Source of the DNA: Flavobacterium azizsancarii
GTDB taxonomy: Bacteria; Bacteroidota; Bacteroidia; Flavobacteriales; Flavobacteriaceae
Assembly: GCF_027980145.1 (NCBI RefSeq)
Contig: NZ_JAMZNK010000019.1
Span: 1 to 64,000 of the forward strand
Reading direction: 5' to 3'
DNA length: 64,000 bases
Positions within the stretch are counted from its first letter, which is position 1. The number at the start of each line of letters is the position of its first letter. The translations under genes were made by a program, and so were the position numbers. Of this stretch, positions 26,994 to 34,402 are shown piece by piece. The notes under the pieces were generated by a model. It was not told the origin of the DNA and searched no databases. It saw only the letters and a program-made list of their open reading frames with translations.

Positions 26994-27045
26994 TATTGGC
27001 TCAATAAATTAGCCGAAGCTTTAGATTCTTAATTTAGATGTTGAT
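26994..27045 (+). pseudogene. Decayed 3' tail, third copy of the 25446 family
   Basis: The DNA reads YWLNKLAEALD, then diverges by an extra A in the TTATTTAGATGTTGA segment, which puts it out of frame. It is nearly identical to bases 25627-25677, so it is a recent partial duplication lying directly after the toxin/partner pair. Confidence 0.7.
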
Positions 27046-27413
27046 TAGTAACACAGTTTGTCATTTCGAGGAACGAGAAATCACCGCAAGAAACTCGACA
27101 ACAGTGCGTGCTCAGCGTGTGAAGATTCCTCATTCTTCAGAATGACAAATATTGGGGTTGCTTTGCGTTTCAAGGGATTGATCCCGACGCTTCGGGACCT
27201 CGCTACAAAATAAATCATTTATCCGGAATTTTTATAAAGAGTTCAAAGTGTTGGGTTTAATTGCGATCAGTTGCTAAATACAAAAAAGGAAAAGGAAGTT
27301 ATTCTTCTTTAAAATTATCTTTCAAAAACAGAAACACAAAAATAGAAATATGATATTGTTGTAATCTGTTTATCAACAACTTTAGCAATAAAAAGATAAA
27401 AAGTATGTAAAAC

Positions 27414-27447
27414 AAAAAAGCTTCTGATTTCTCAGAAGCTTTTTTTC
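27414..27447 (-). terminator. Terminator of tRNA-Leu
   Basis: AAAGCTTCTGA / TCAGAAGCTTT stem with a short loop and A/T runs on both sides, three bases beyond the 3' end of the tRNA. Confidence 0.85.
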
Positions 27448-27449
27448 AG

Positions 27450-27531
27450 TGCGGATAATAGGACTCGAACCTACACGCCTTGCGGCACCAGATCCTAAGT
27501 CTGGCATGTCTACCAATTTCACCATATCCGC
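27450..27531 (-). tRNA. tRNA-Leu (TAG)
   Basis: 82 bases on the minus strand. The acceptor arm GCGGATA pairs with TATCCGC, discriminator A. The anticodon loop reads CTTAGGA with anticodon TAG, and a long variable arm (TGGTGCCGCAAGGCGTG) marks it as a class II tRNA. T-arm GTAGGTTCGAGTCCTAT. Confidence 0.95.
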
Positions 27532-27544
27532 TCAATTGTGGGTG

Positions 27545-27573
27545 CAAAGATAAACATAAGTTCTATATTTCAA
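27545..27573 (-). promoter_or_regulatory. Promoter of tRNA-Leu
   Basis: On the minus strand TTG (27573-27571), 18 bases, then TATCTTTG (27552-27545), 13 bases upstream of the tRNA. Confidence 0.7.
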
Positions 27574-27639
27574 AGCATTTTTGAAAAAAAATATTAATTC
27601 TCTTTTTTGTATTTTTGAAATTCTATAAAAATAATTGAA

Positions 27640-29028
27640 ATGGAAAATATAAAGTCTTACGTTCAACAACATAAAGATCGGTTTATCAACGAATTGATCG
27701 AATTATTAAAAATTCCGTCGGTAAGTGCTGACACCGCTTACTCGCAAGATGTTATCGATACTGCCGAGGCAGTAAAGGAAAGTTTATCAAAAGCAGGTTG
27801 CGATTTAGTCGAAATTTGCGATACTCCTGGGTATCCAATTATATATGGAGAGAAAATAATCGACCCAAATCTACCTACAGTTCTAGTTTACGGACATTAT
27901 GATGTTCAACCACCGGATCCTATCGAATTATGGACATCGCCACCATTCGAACCCGTAATCAAAAAAACCGAAATTCATCCGGAAGGCGCAATCTTTGCTC
28001 GTGGAGCTTGCGATGACAAAGGACAAATGTACATGCACGTAAAAGCCTTAGAGCTTATGGTGCAAACCAATACTTTGCCATGTAACGTAAAATTCATGAT
28101 CGAAGGCGAAGAAGAAGTTGGTTCAGCAAGTTTGGCCTGGTTTGTAGAACGCAATCAGGAAAAACTAAAAAACGACGTAATTCTTATTTCAGATACCGGA
28201 ATGATCTCGAACCAGCAACCGTCGATCACGACAGGTTTGCGTGGTTTAAGTTATGTAGAGGTTGAAGTTACAGGTCCTAACCGTGATTTACATTCAGGAT
28301 TATACGGTGGAGCAGTGGCAAACCCAATCAATGTTTTGGCAAAAATGATCGCTTCTTTGCACGACGAAGACAATCATATTACAATTCCTGGTTTCTACGA
28401 TAACGTACAGGAATTATCACTTGAAGAAAGAGCCGAAATGGCAAAAGCACCTTTCAGCCTGGAAAAATATAAAAAAGCCTTAGACCTAAACGATGTTTAC
28501 GGCGAAAAAGGATATGTAACCAACGAACGCAACTCAATCCGTCCAACATTAGACGTAAACGGAATTTGGGGCGGATACCAAGGCGAAGGAGCAAAAACGG
28601 TGATTGCAAGCAAAGCTTTTGCTAAAATCTCCATGCGTTTGGTTCCAAATCAGGATTGGCATGAAATCACAGAATTGTTTACTAAACATTTCACGAGCAT
28701 TGCGCCGGCCGGAGTTACCGTAAAAGTAACACCACATCACGGAGGGCAAGGTTATGTTACGCCAATTGACAGTATTGGATATCAAGCAGCAAACAAAGCG
28801 TATACAGAAACTTTTGGAGTTCCCGCAATTCCGGTTCGCTCCGGAGGAAGTATTCCTATCGTGGCGTTGTTTGAGAAAGAACTAAAAAGCAAAACCATTC
28901 TTATGGGCTTCGGTTTAGATTCTGATGCGATTCACTCGCCAAACGAGCACTTCGGGATCTTCAATTTCTTAAAAGGAATCGAAACTATTCCGTTGTTTTA
29001 CAAATATTTCGTAGAGCTTTCTAAATAG
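27640..29028 (+). CDS. M20-family metallodipeptidase
   Basis: 462 residues. Metal and catalytic residues are visible: His in VYGHYDVQ near 87, Asp in GACDDKGQ near 125, Glu-Glu in EGEEEVGS near 158, the Asp of ISDTG near 185 and the C-terminal His of DAIHSPNEHF near 437. A dimerisation domain is inserted in the middle (about 200-360). It is of the Cys-Gly/peptidase M20C-like group that cleaves dipeptides in the cytosol; no signal peptide. TATTTTTG at 27610-27617 is a likely -7 element. Confidence 0.92.
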   Translation: MENIKSYVQQHKDRFINELIELLKIPSVSADTAYSQDVIDTAEAVKESLSKAGCDLVEICDTPGYPIIYGEKIIDPNLPTVLVYGHYDVQPPDPIELWTSPPFEPVIKKTEIHPEGAIFARGACDDKGQMYMHVKALELMVQTNTLPCNVKFMIEGEEEVGSASLAWFVERNQEKLKNDVILISDTGMISNQQPSITTGLRGLSYVEVEVTGPNRDLHSGLYGGAVANPINVLAKMIASLHDEDNHITIPGFYDNVQELSLEERAEMAKAPFSLEKYKKALDLNDVYGEKGYVTNERNSIRPTLDVNGIWGGYQGEGAKTVIASKAFAKISMRLVPNQDWHEITELFTKHFTSIAPAGVTVKVTPHHGGQGYVTPIDSIGYQAANKAYTETFGVPAIPVRSGGSIPIVALFEKELKSKTILMGFGLDSDAIHSPNEHFGIFNFLKGIETIPLFYKYFVELSK

Positions 29029-29066
29029 TTTGCCACGAAGGCACTAAGACACAAAGTTTATTTTCC

Positions 29067-29139
29067 TAACAGGTTTTAGAAACCTGTTAGGTATCAAAAT
29101 ATAAATCCGTTTATTCTTTATGAGTAAGCGGATTTTTTT
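29067..29139 (+). terminator. Hairpin plus terminator after the M20 gene
   Basis: A perfect hairpin CCTAACAGGTTT / AAACCTGTTAGG (29068-29094) is followed by a second stem AAATCCGTTTATTC / GAGTAAGCGGATTT with a T-run ending near 29139. The second is a typical terminator; the first belongs to a hairpin repeat type. Confidence 0.7.
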
Positions 29140-29140
29140 A

Positions 29141-29230
29141 TGGGCGTTTCCCTCCGGGCCGGGCTATCCGCTATATCTTTTTGTTTTTAAAGAAAAAACA
29201 AAAAGGATATCGCTCCTATCCCTAACGCTT
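29141..29230 (-). ncRNA. Flavo-1-like structured element, copy C
   Basis: Read on the minus strand: GCGTTAGGGATAGGAGCGAT, a stem ATCCTTTTTGTTTT / AAAACAAAAAGAT, then ATAGCGGATAGCCCGGCCC and GGAGGGAAACGCCC. The outer GCGTT...AACGC ends pair. It is a subtype: the same GATAGGAGCG / GCGGATAG boxes as copies A and B but a different terminal part. Confidence 0.5.
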
Positions 29231-29564
29231 AGAGAGGTTCAAAGGTTTAAAAAAAAAAGGTACAAAGGTACAAAGGTTTTTTGTAGAGGCGCACAGCAGT
29301 GCGTCTAAAGTTGCAAAGGTTTTAGCATCGTAATTGAATAGGCTCCAAATTTAGCTGGAGTTTTTGTTTTATAAAGGAATTGGCTTTAGCCAAAATATTT
29401 TTAATATGTTAGAATTTATTCGGCTAAAGCCATTTTTCTCTATATTCATTCTAAACCCCAGCTAAATCTGGGGTCTATTCAATGTTCATCAAACTTGTAG
29501 GGAGATTGAAAGCTCAATTGGCAAGTAGCTTGAAACCTGAAACTTGAAACAAAAAAACTTTTTT

Positions 29565-29617
29565 TTGCGCATTAAAAATTAATCTCTACATTTGTAGAGC
29601 AATATACACATTTGTAG
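29565..29617 (+). promoter_or_regulatory. Promoter overlapped by two BlaI-type operators
   Basis: TTG (29565-29567), 19 bases, TACATTTG (29587-29594) forms a full promoter. The -7 element is part of the palindrome CTCTACATTTGTAGAG (29584-29599), which contains TACA-TT-TGTA, the BlaI/MecI half-site pair. A near copy, CACATTTGTA (29608-29617), lies exactly 21 bases downstream, about two helix turns. A BlaI-family gene lies 650 bases downstream. Confidence 0.65.
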
Positions 29618-29633
29618 AGTTAATTGTAAAAAC

Positions 29634-30056
29634 ATGAAAAACCTTCTTTTATTATTTTTTTGCGGAATTATTCTTTACGGTTGCAAAAGCAAACCAGTAA
29701 ATCAAAAAATTGACAAGAAAAAAGAAGGCACCTGGATTGATATTTATGAGCAGGATAGTATTACGTACAAATCATTCGAGTATTACAAACACGATGAACC
29801 AGTAAAAAAGTGGAAATCCTACATCAACGGGAAAATCTACAAGACAGAGAAATACAAAAACGGAATCTGTAAAGTAAAATATTACTATGAAAACGGAAAA
29901 CTACAATCAAAAGGAAAAACAAAAATAGAAGTTAATGCCGTCGAAACACATTGGTTCTATTTTGGAGATTGGAAGTTTTATTCAGATAAAGGAAAACTAA
30001 CCGAAATTAGAAACTATAATAACGGCAATTTGATTTCAGAACAAGAAATACAATAG
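29634..30056 (+). CDS. Lipoprotein with YwqK/MORN-like repeats
   Basis: 140 residues. The lipoprotein signal ends in LYGC (Cys17), mature CKSKPVN. The mature part holds strand repeats of the type YKNGICKVKYYYENGKLQSKG and YNNGNLISEQEI, as in antitoxin-like YwqK/MORN_2 proteins. Its promoter contains BlaI-type operators, so it is probably controlled by the BlaI-M56 pair encoded downstream, and may report or respond to envelope stress (inference). Confidence 0.75.
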   Translation: MKNLLLLFFCGIILYGCKSKPVNQKIDKKKEGTWIDIYEQDSITYKSFEYYKHDEPVKKWKSYINGKIYKTEKYKNGICKVKYYYENGKLQSKGKTKIEVNAVETHWFYFGDWKFYSDKGKLTEIRNYNNGNLISEQEIQ

Positions 30057-30109
30057 CCCGCGGGTTTTGCGGATTAAACGGATTGGCGCGGATTTTTTTT
30101 AAGAATAAA

Positions 30110-30145
30110 GAATATAGAATATAGAATATAGAATATAGAATATAG
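30110..30145. repeat. GAATATA heptanucleotide, five tandem copies
   Basis: Five perfect copies of the 7-mer GAATATA lie in the gap between the lipoprotein gene and blaI. Copy number of such tracts can vary between strains. Confidence 0.8.
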
Positions 30146-30252
30146 ATTTGATCTTAATCATACAGGAAAAATTATTTTAATTATTCTAATCAGTGGCAAA
30201 AAAACTTAGCAACTTAGTAACTCAGAACCTTAGTGCCTTAAAAATAAAAAAC

Positions 30253-30624
30253 ATGCAATTATCAAACTCAGAAGAACAATTAATGGAGCATCTCTGGAAG
30301 CTTGAAAAAGCTTTTATGAAAGATTTGCTCGAAGCATATACCGAACCAAAGCCTGCAACAACAACCGTTGCAACGCTTTTGAAACGAATGATCGATAAGA
30401 AATTCGTAGCCTATAACGAATTCGGAAATTCGAGAGAATATTATCCTTTGGTCGAAAAGACCGTTTATTTCTCAAAGCATGTCAACGGATTAATCAGCAG
30501 TTTCTTTAATAATTCGGCATCGCAGTTTGCTTCTTTTTTTACGAAAGAAACCAATTTGTCGACTTCGGAATTAGAAGAACTTAGAAAAATAATCGATTCA
30601 GAAATTCAAAAAAAGAAAAAATGA
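30253..30624 (+). CDS. BlaI/MecI-family transcriptional repressor
   Basis: 123 residues from the ATG at 30253 (MQLSNSEEQLMEHLWK), the usual start; a frame opening at 30193 reads through a repeat. The winged helix (about 5-70) has ATTTVATLLKRMIDKKFV as recognition region, and a helical dimerisation tail follows. It should bind TACAnnTGTA sites such as that at 29587 and leave when cleaved by the M56 protease. The stop overlaps the protease start by ATGA. Confidence 0.92.
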   Translation: MQLSNSEEQLMEHLWKLEKAFMKDLLEAYTEPKPATTTVATLLKRMIDKKFVAYNEFGNSREYYPLVEKTVYFSKHVNGLISSFFNNSASQFASFFTKETNLSTSELEELRKIIDSEIQKKKK

Positions 30625-32051
30625 CAGACTTTTTTATAAAATCGACGATTGCTTTAAGCGTTTTCCTGATTTTTTATCATTTGATATTGGAGCGGGAAAA
30701 AATGCATCAATTTAATAGGTTCTTTTTACTTTTTTCGATTGTAGTTTCGTTCGTGGTTCCTTTTGTTTCATTCGAAATTATCAAAGAAGTTCCAATGAAT
30801 TTATCAAGTCAAATCAGTATAGATGAAGCTGGGATTACTAAAATTCAAAGTGAAGAGAAGATTGATTATATAATGATTTTTTTATGGGGTTTGTATGGAT
30901 TAGTCACATTTTTAATGACAATTAGATTTAGCAGTAATATTTGGAATATTTTGTCAAAATCGAACAGAAATCCAGTTGTAGATTTTAAGAATTCGAAATT
31001 GGTTTTGATTGATGAAAAAATCCTGCCGCATACTTTTTTAAATTACATTTTTGTCAATTCTGATGATTATAAAAACCGAAATATTGAAGAAGAATTGTAC
31101 ACACATGAATTGGTTCATGTAACTCAAAAACATACGCTGGATATTTTGTTTGTTGAGTTTTTAAAGATTATTTTTTGGTTTAACCCACTCTTTATCTTTT
31201 ATAAAAAAGCAATCCAGCTTAATCACGAATTTCTTGCCGATCAGGAAATAGTGAAAGAATATAAGAATGTTTCATTTTATCAAAAACTACTTTTAGAAAA
31301 AGGAAATGGAAATCTAACTATTTATCTGGCAAGTAATTTAAATTATCTGGTAACTAAAAAAAGATTAATTATGATGACAAAAAGCACCTCAAAAAACAAG
31401 GCGTTCTTCAAAAAAATTGCTATTATTCCTGTATTTACAACTTTAATAGTTCTCTTATGTGTTAAAACTGTGGCACAGGAAGCTAAAACAGAAGTGAAAG
31501 CAGTCAGTTCTAATACTGAAACGAATCGTGCTAAAACTGCTGTTTTAAATGATGAAAAAAATGCGATTCCGCTAAATAAAAATCAGGGATCTATGGCGGG
31601 GCAAAATGAAAAAGTTTCTCCAAGATCTTCAGTTGATTCCATCAAAACATCGGACGATATAATAAGTGTGGATCCAATCCTGAAAAATCCTGAGTTTCCA
31701 GGAGGAATTTCGGAGTTTTATAAATTCATCGGAAAAAATTTTAAAATACCAGAAGAAGCCTCAAAGAATAAAATTGAGGGAAAAATAGTTATAGAATTTA
31801 TGGTAGAAAAAGACGGTACCCTGTCTGAATTTAAAATTCTAAAAGATTTAGGCTACGGGATAGGAGACGAAGCGATAAAAATTCTAAAACTTTCTCCGGC
31901 ATGGAATCCCGGCTCTGAAATGGGTAAGCCAGTTCGCGTTCTGTACACTTTGCCTATAACAATTCAAGATAACGAAACACCAAAAAAGTATAAGGTCGTA
32001 AAGGGAAGATATCAGAAAATGGATTTCCCGCCAACCATTTTTGGAAATTAA
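30621..32051 (+). CDS. BlaR1-type M56 membrane protease with C-terminal TonB domain
   Basis: 476 residues. Membrane segments at about 3-20, 36-52, 88-104 and 270-286. The zinc motif HELVH (His162-His166) is followed by the NPLFIFYKKAIQLNHEFLAD stretch carrying the third ligand. After the last membrane helix comes a Ser/Asn-rich linker and a TonB_C-like domain (about 355-465: PEFPGGISEFYKFI, then KIVIEFMVEKDGTL). It senses an envelope signal and inactivates BlaI. The TonB-like domain in place of a penicillin-binding sensor is common in Bacteroidota. Confidence 0.9.
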   Translation: MTDFFIKSTIALSVFLIFYHLILEREKMHQFNRFFLLFSIVVSFVVPFVSFEIIKEVPMNLSSQISIDEAGITKIQSEEKIDYIMIFLWGLYGLVTFLMTIRFSSNIWNILSKSNRNPVVDFKNSKLVLIDEKILPHTFLNYIFVNSDDYKNRNIEEELYTHELVHVTQKHTLDILFVEFLKIIFWFNPLFIFYKKAIQLNHEFLADQEIVKEYKNVSFYQKLLLEKGNGNLTIYLASNLNYLVTKKRLIMMTKSTSKNKAFFKKIAIIPVFTTLIVLLCVKTVAQEAKTEVKAVSSNTETNRAKTAVLNDEKNAIPLNKNQGSMAGQNEKVSPRSSVDSIKTSDDIISVDPILKNPEFPGGISEFYKFIGKNFKIPEEASKNKIEGKIVIEFMVEKDGTLSEFKILKDLGYGIGDEAIKILKLSPAWNPGSEMGKPVRVLYTLPITIQDNETPKKYKVVKGRYQKMDFPPTIFGN

Positions 32052-32081
32052 AAACCATCTAAATTGTCTTTTAAATAAAAA

Positions 32082-32116
32082 AATCCGCTTCTATGCGAGT
32101 AGAAGCGGATAAAATT
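32082..32116 (+). terminator. Terminator after blaI-M56 operon
   Basis: AATCCGCTTCTA / TAGAAGCGGAT stem with loop TGCGAG, A-rich before and A/T-rich after; it may serve both strands. Confidence 0.7.
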
Positions 32117-32158
32117 AAAAACTAAAAAATTCTAAAAAAAAAACAACAAAACCAGAGC

Positions 32159-33523
32159 TTAAAATAAGTCTGGATTATATCCAAAATAGGGCATATCCTG
32201 TTCATTAAAGATCACCCCATATTCTTCTAACTCTTTTAAAATTGGCTGATAAACTTCTTTTCGTATCGGAAGCTGTACGCCCGGAGTTGTAATCTTTCCA
32301 TTCAAAATCAATAATGTTGCCATGGCTACCGGCAATCCAACGGTTTTTGCCATTGCAGTATAAGTTTGATCGTCGCCAATACAAACCATTTTTGAATCTA
32401 TTTGCTTTTTTTTGCCGTTTAATATGTATCCAAATTTGTGATACATGACAATCATATCTTTGTCATTAGGTTCCAAAGTCCAACTGTCTGAAAGTATTTT
32501 CTCTAATATTTGGGCAGGAGTTGCATTGGGTAAATTCACTTTTTTGTCCGGATTGAACAAATCCAGTTCTAGAAGTTTATCCCACATAATATCGTCCTGA
32601 TCAATTTTTAAGATCAAGCGCGTTTTAATTTCTACGGAATCTGTTGGGTGATACGGCAAAAATGAATTTACAAACTGGCGGTAACTCATGTTTTCAGAAT
32701 CTTCCATGATATAACTGTCATCCGTCATCCCTAATTGCACAAACATATTCCATGCTTTCGAATATCCCACTCTTCTAATTGTTCCGCGATACAAAGTCAG
32801 GATATCGTCTAAGCCATAAATCGATCTGTATTTGAGGGAATCCCGATTCGAATAGGCTTCAAATTTTCCGTAACCTTCAACCTCGAGAAATTCAGTTCTG
32901 CGAAAAACAGTTCCGTATGGAATATATTTATAAGTACCTTCCTGAATAAATTTTGCTGCACCGCCTTGTCCGGCCAAAACTACATTTCTGGGTGCCCAGG
33001 TAAATTTATAATTCCAAAGATTGTTATCACATTCCGGAGCGACTAATCCTCCGCAAAAGGATTCAAAAAGCAGCATATTACCACCTTTAGATCTTATTTC
33101 ATCAATAACCTTCATGGCGCTCATGTGATCGATTCCGGGATCAAGACCAATTTCGTTCATGAAAATAAGATTGCTTTTCTTTGCTTCTTCATCTAGTGCT
33201 TGCATGGCATCACTTATATAAGAAGCGGTTACAAGGTGTTTTTTAAACTCAAGACAATCTCTTGCGATTTCGATATGCAAATGAGCAGGCAACATTGATA
33301 TAACTATTGATGCTTTTTCTATCGCTGATTTTCTTTCTTCGGTATCAAAAATATTCAAAGCAAGTGGAGTCGCATTGGGATGATGCTGTGTCTTTTTTTC
33401 GGCTAAGGCCAAAGACAGATCCGCTACAACAATATGCAGGTTTTCGCTCTCTGATTTTGATAGTAAATAACGTATCAGCGAAGAGGCAGATCTACCGGCT
33501 CCAATAATTAAAATGCTTCTCAT
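32159..33523 (-). CDS. Saccharopine dehydrogenase family protein
   Basis: 454 residues. The N-terminal Rossmann fold starts IIGAGRSASSLIRYLL, an NAD(P)-binding GxGxxxS variant. MNEIGLDPGIDHMSAMKVID near 120-137 is the substrate-region signature of the saccharopine dehydrogenase/homospermidine synthase group, and the C-terminal catalytic domain follows. In Flavobacteria such single genes are annotated as saccharopine dehydrogenases with unproven substrate. It is monocistronic, with promoter TTG-N20-TATATTTG upstream. Confidence 0.88.
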   Translation of the reverse strand: MRSILIIGAGRSASSLIRYLLSKSESENLHIVVADLSLALAEKKTQHHPNATPLALNIFDTEERKSAIEKASIVISMLPAHLHIEIARDCLEFKKHLVTASYISDAMQALDEEAKKSNLIFMNEIGLDPGIDHMSAMKVIDEIRSKGGNMLLFESFCGGLVAPECDNNLWNYKFTWAPRNVVLAGQGGAAKFIQEGTYKYIPYGTVFRRTEFLEVEGYGKFEAYSNRDSLKYRSIYGLDDILTLYRGTIRRVGYSKAWNMFVQLGMTDDSYIMEDSENMSYRQFVNSFLPYHPTDSVEIKTRLILKIDQDDIMWDKLLELDLFNPDKKVNLPNATPAQILEKILSDSWTLEPNDKDMIVMYHKFGYILNGKKKQIDSKMVCIGDDQTYTAMAKTVGLPVAMATLLILNGKITTPGVQLPIRKEVYQPILKELEEYGVIFNEQDMPYFGYNPDLF

Positions 33524-33540
33524 ATTTTAAATTTATCACA

Positions 33541-33571
33541 CAAATATATTAAATTGTTAAATATATAACAA
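33541..33571 (-). promoter_or_regulatory. Promoter of the saccharopine dehydrogenase-like gene
   Basis: On the minus strand TTG (33571-33569), 20 bases, TATATTTG (33548-33541), 18 bases upstream of the start codon. Confidence 0.6.
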
Positions 33572-33682
33572 TTTTAATTTTACATAAATGTTGTATATTT
33601 TATTTTAAAGCCAAAATGTAATGAATTTCTTTTTCCTGAAAAGATTTTTGCTAACAAAAATGCTTTTTAAAATGTATTGAGG

Positions 33683-33690
33683 TATTTTTG
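33683..33690 (+). promoter_or_regulatory. -7 element of the DUF423 gene
   Basis: TATTTTTG fits TAnnTTTG and lies 25 bases before the ATG. No TTG at the -33 distance. Confidence 0.4.
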
Positions 33691-33715
33691 TTAGAGAATA
33701 AAAAGTATAGAAATT

Positions 33716-34102
33716 ATGAAAAGAAAAATTGTTTTAGCAGCAGCTTTCATGGGAATGTTATCAATCATTTTGGGCGCTTTTGGCGCGCATTTACTGAAAA
33801 AATATTTATCTATAGAAGAGTTAAATACTTTTGAAGTTGGAGTTCGCTACCAAATGTACCATGCTCTGTTTTTACTTTTTCTTTCTACAAGAAAAGATAT
33901 TGCCGAAAAAACCTTAAAAACGATCTATAATTTAGTGGTTGCAGGAGTACTTCTTTTTAGTGGTTCTATCTATTTATTGGCAACAAAAAGTCTTACAGTC
34001 TTCGATTTTAAAATTATCGTATTCGCAACTCCTTTAGGAGGTTTTTTATTAATTATTGCTTGGGCGGTATTATTTATTGCGATTTTGAAGAGAAAATCAT
34101 AA
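33716..34102 (+). CDS. DUF423 family inner-membrane protein
   Basis: 128 residues with four membrane helices. The DUF423/YgdD signature is visible at the start (AAFMGMLSIILGAFGAHLLKK) and in VGVRYQMYHALFLL. The small family is widespread and of unknown function. It stands alone, followed by a 300-base gap before pckA. Confidence 0.9.
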   Translation: MKRKIVLAAAFMGMLSIILGAFGAHLLKKYLSIEELNTFEVGVRYQMYHALFLLFLSTRKDIAEKTLKTIYNLVVAGVLLFSGSIYLLATKSLTVFDFKIIVFATPLGGFLLIIAWAVLFIAILKRKS

Positions 34103-34360
34103 AATCCCGAATAAAAAATTCTATCTGAAAATTAATCTTTAATTTTGTCTCATAAATAACATATAATCTTATTTATGTGAATTTGTCTTGTTTTTTACTT
34201 TAATTCGTAAATAATATAACAAATTCATTTAATGGATTATAAGAAAACAAATTAGAGGCGGTTATTTTTTTGTTTAATTGATTTTAAAGATAAAATTTTG
34301 CTTTATTGATATAAATAAAAGTGAATTTTAAATATTTTTAGAGGATTGATAATAAATCTG

Positions 34361-34368
34361 TAATTTTG
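34361..34368 (+). promoter_or_regulatory. -7 element of pckA
   Basis: TAATTTTG fits the Bacteroidota -7 consensus, 34 bases before the ATG. The 34103-34402 gap otherwise shows only AT-rich sequence with a weak inverted pair (ATAAATAACATA / TTATTTAT) near 34153-34174. Confidence 0.45.
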
Positions 34369-34402
34369 CTTCTTATAAATTATCACACACAACTAAAAAT
34401 TT

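Larger units (their letters stand above)
26976..27449. other. Intergenic region: decayed gene tail and dispersed repeats
   Basis: After the partner gene come a decayed gene tail (26994-27045), a GTCATTTCGAGGAACGAGAAATC...GATTCCTCATTCTTCAGAATGAC palindrome (27058-27150), an AAGGGATTGATCCC...CCTCGCTACAAAATAAATC unit (27170-27220), and the tRNA-Leu terminator. No intact gene is visible. Confidence 0.6.
29140..29633. other. Intergenic region with Flavo-1-like element and 'GCTAAAGCC' repeats
   Basis: It holds copy C of the structured element (29141-29230), an AAGGTTTAAAAAAAAAAGGTACAAAGG simple stretch (29233-29290), and a pair of arms GCTCCAAATTTAGCTGGAG / CCCAGCTAAATCTGGGGTC (29340-29480) with GGCTTTAGCC words between. 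The promoter/operator of the next gene starts at 29565. No gene is seen; an open frame at 29120-29308 is an artefact. Confidence 0.6.

Noticed and set aside
29120..29308. 62-residue frame starting MSKRIFLWAF
   Set aside because: It runs through the terminator and the Flavo-1-like element and has no start context or homologue that I recognise.
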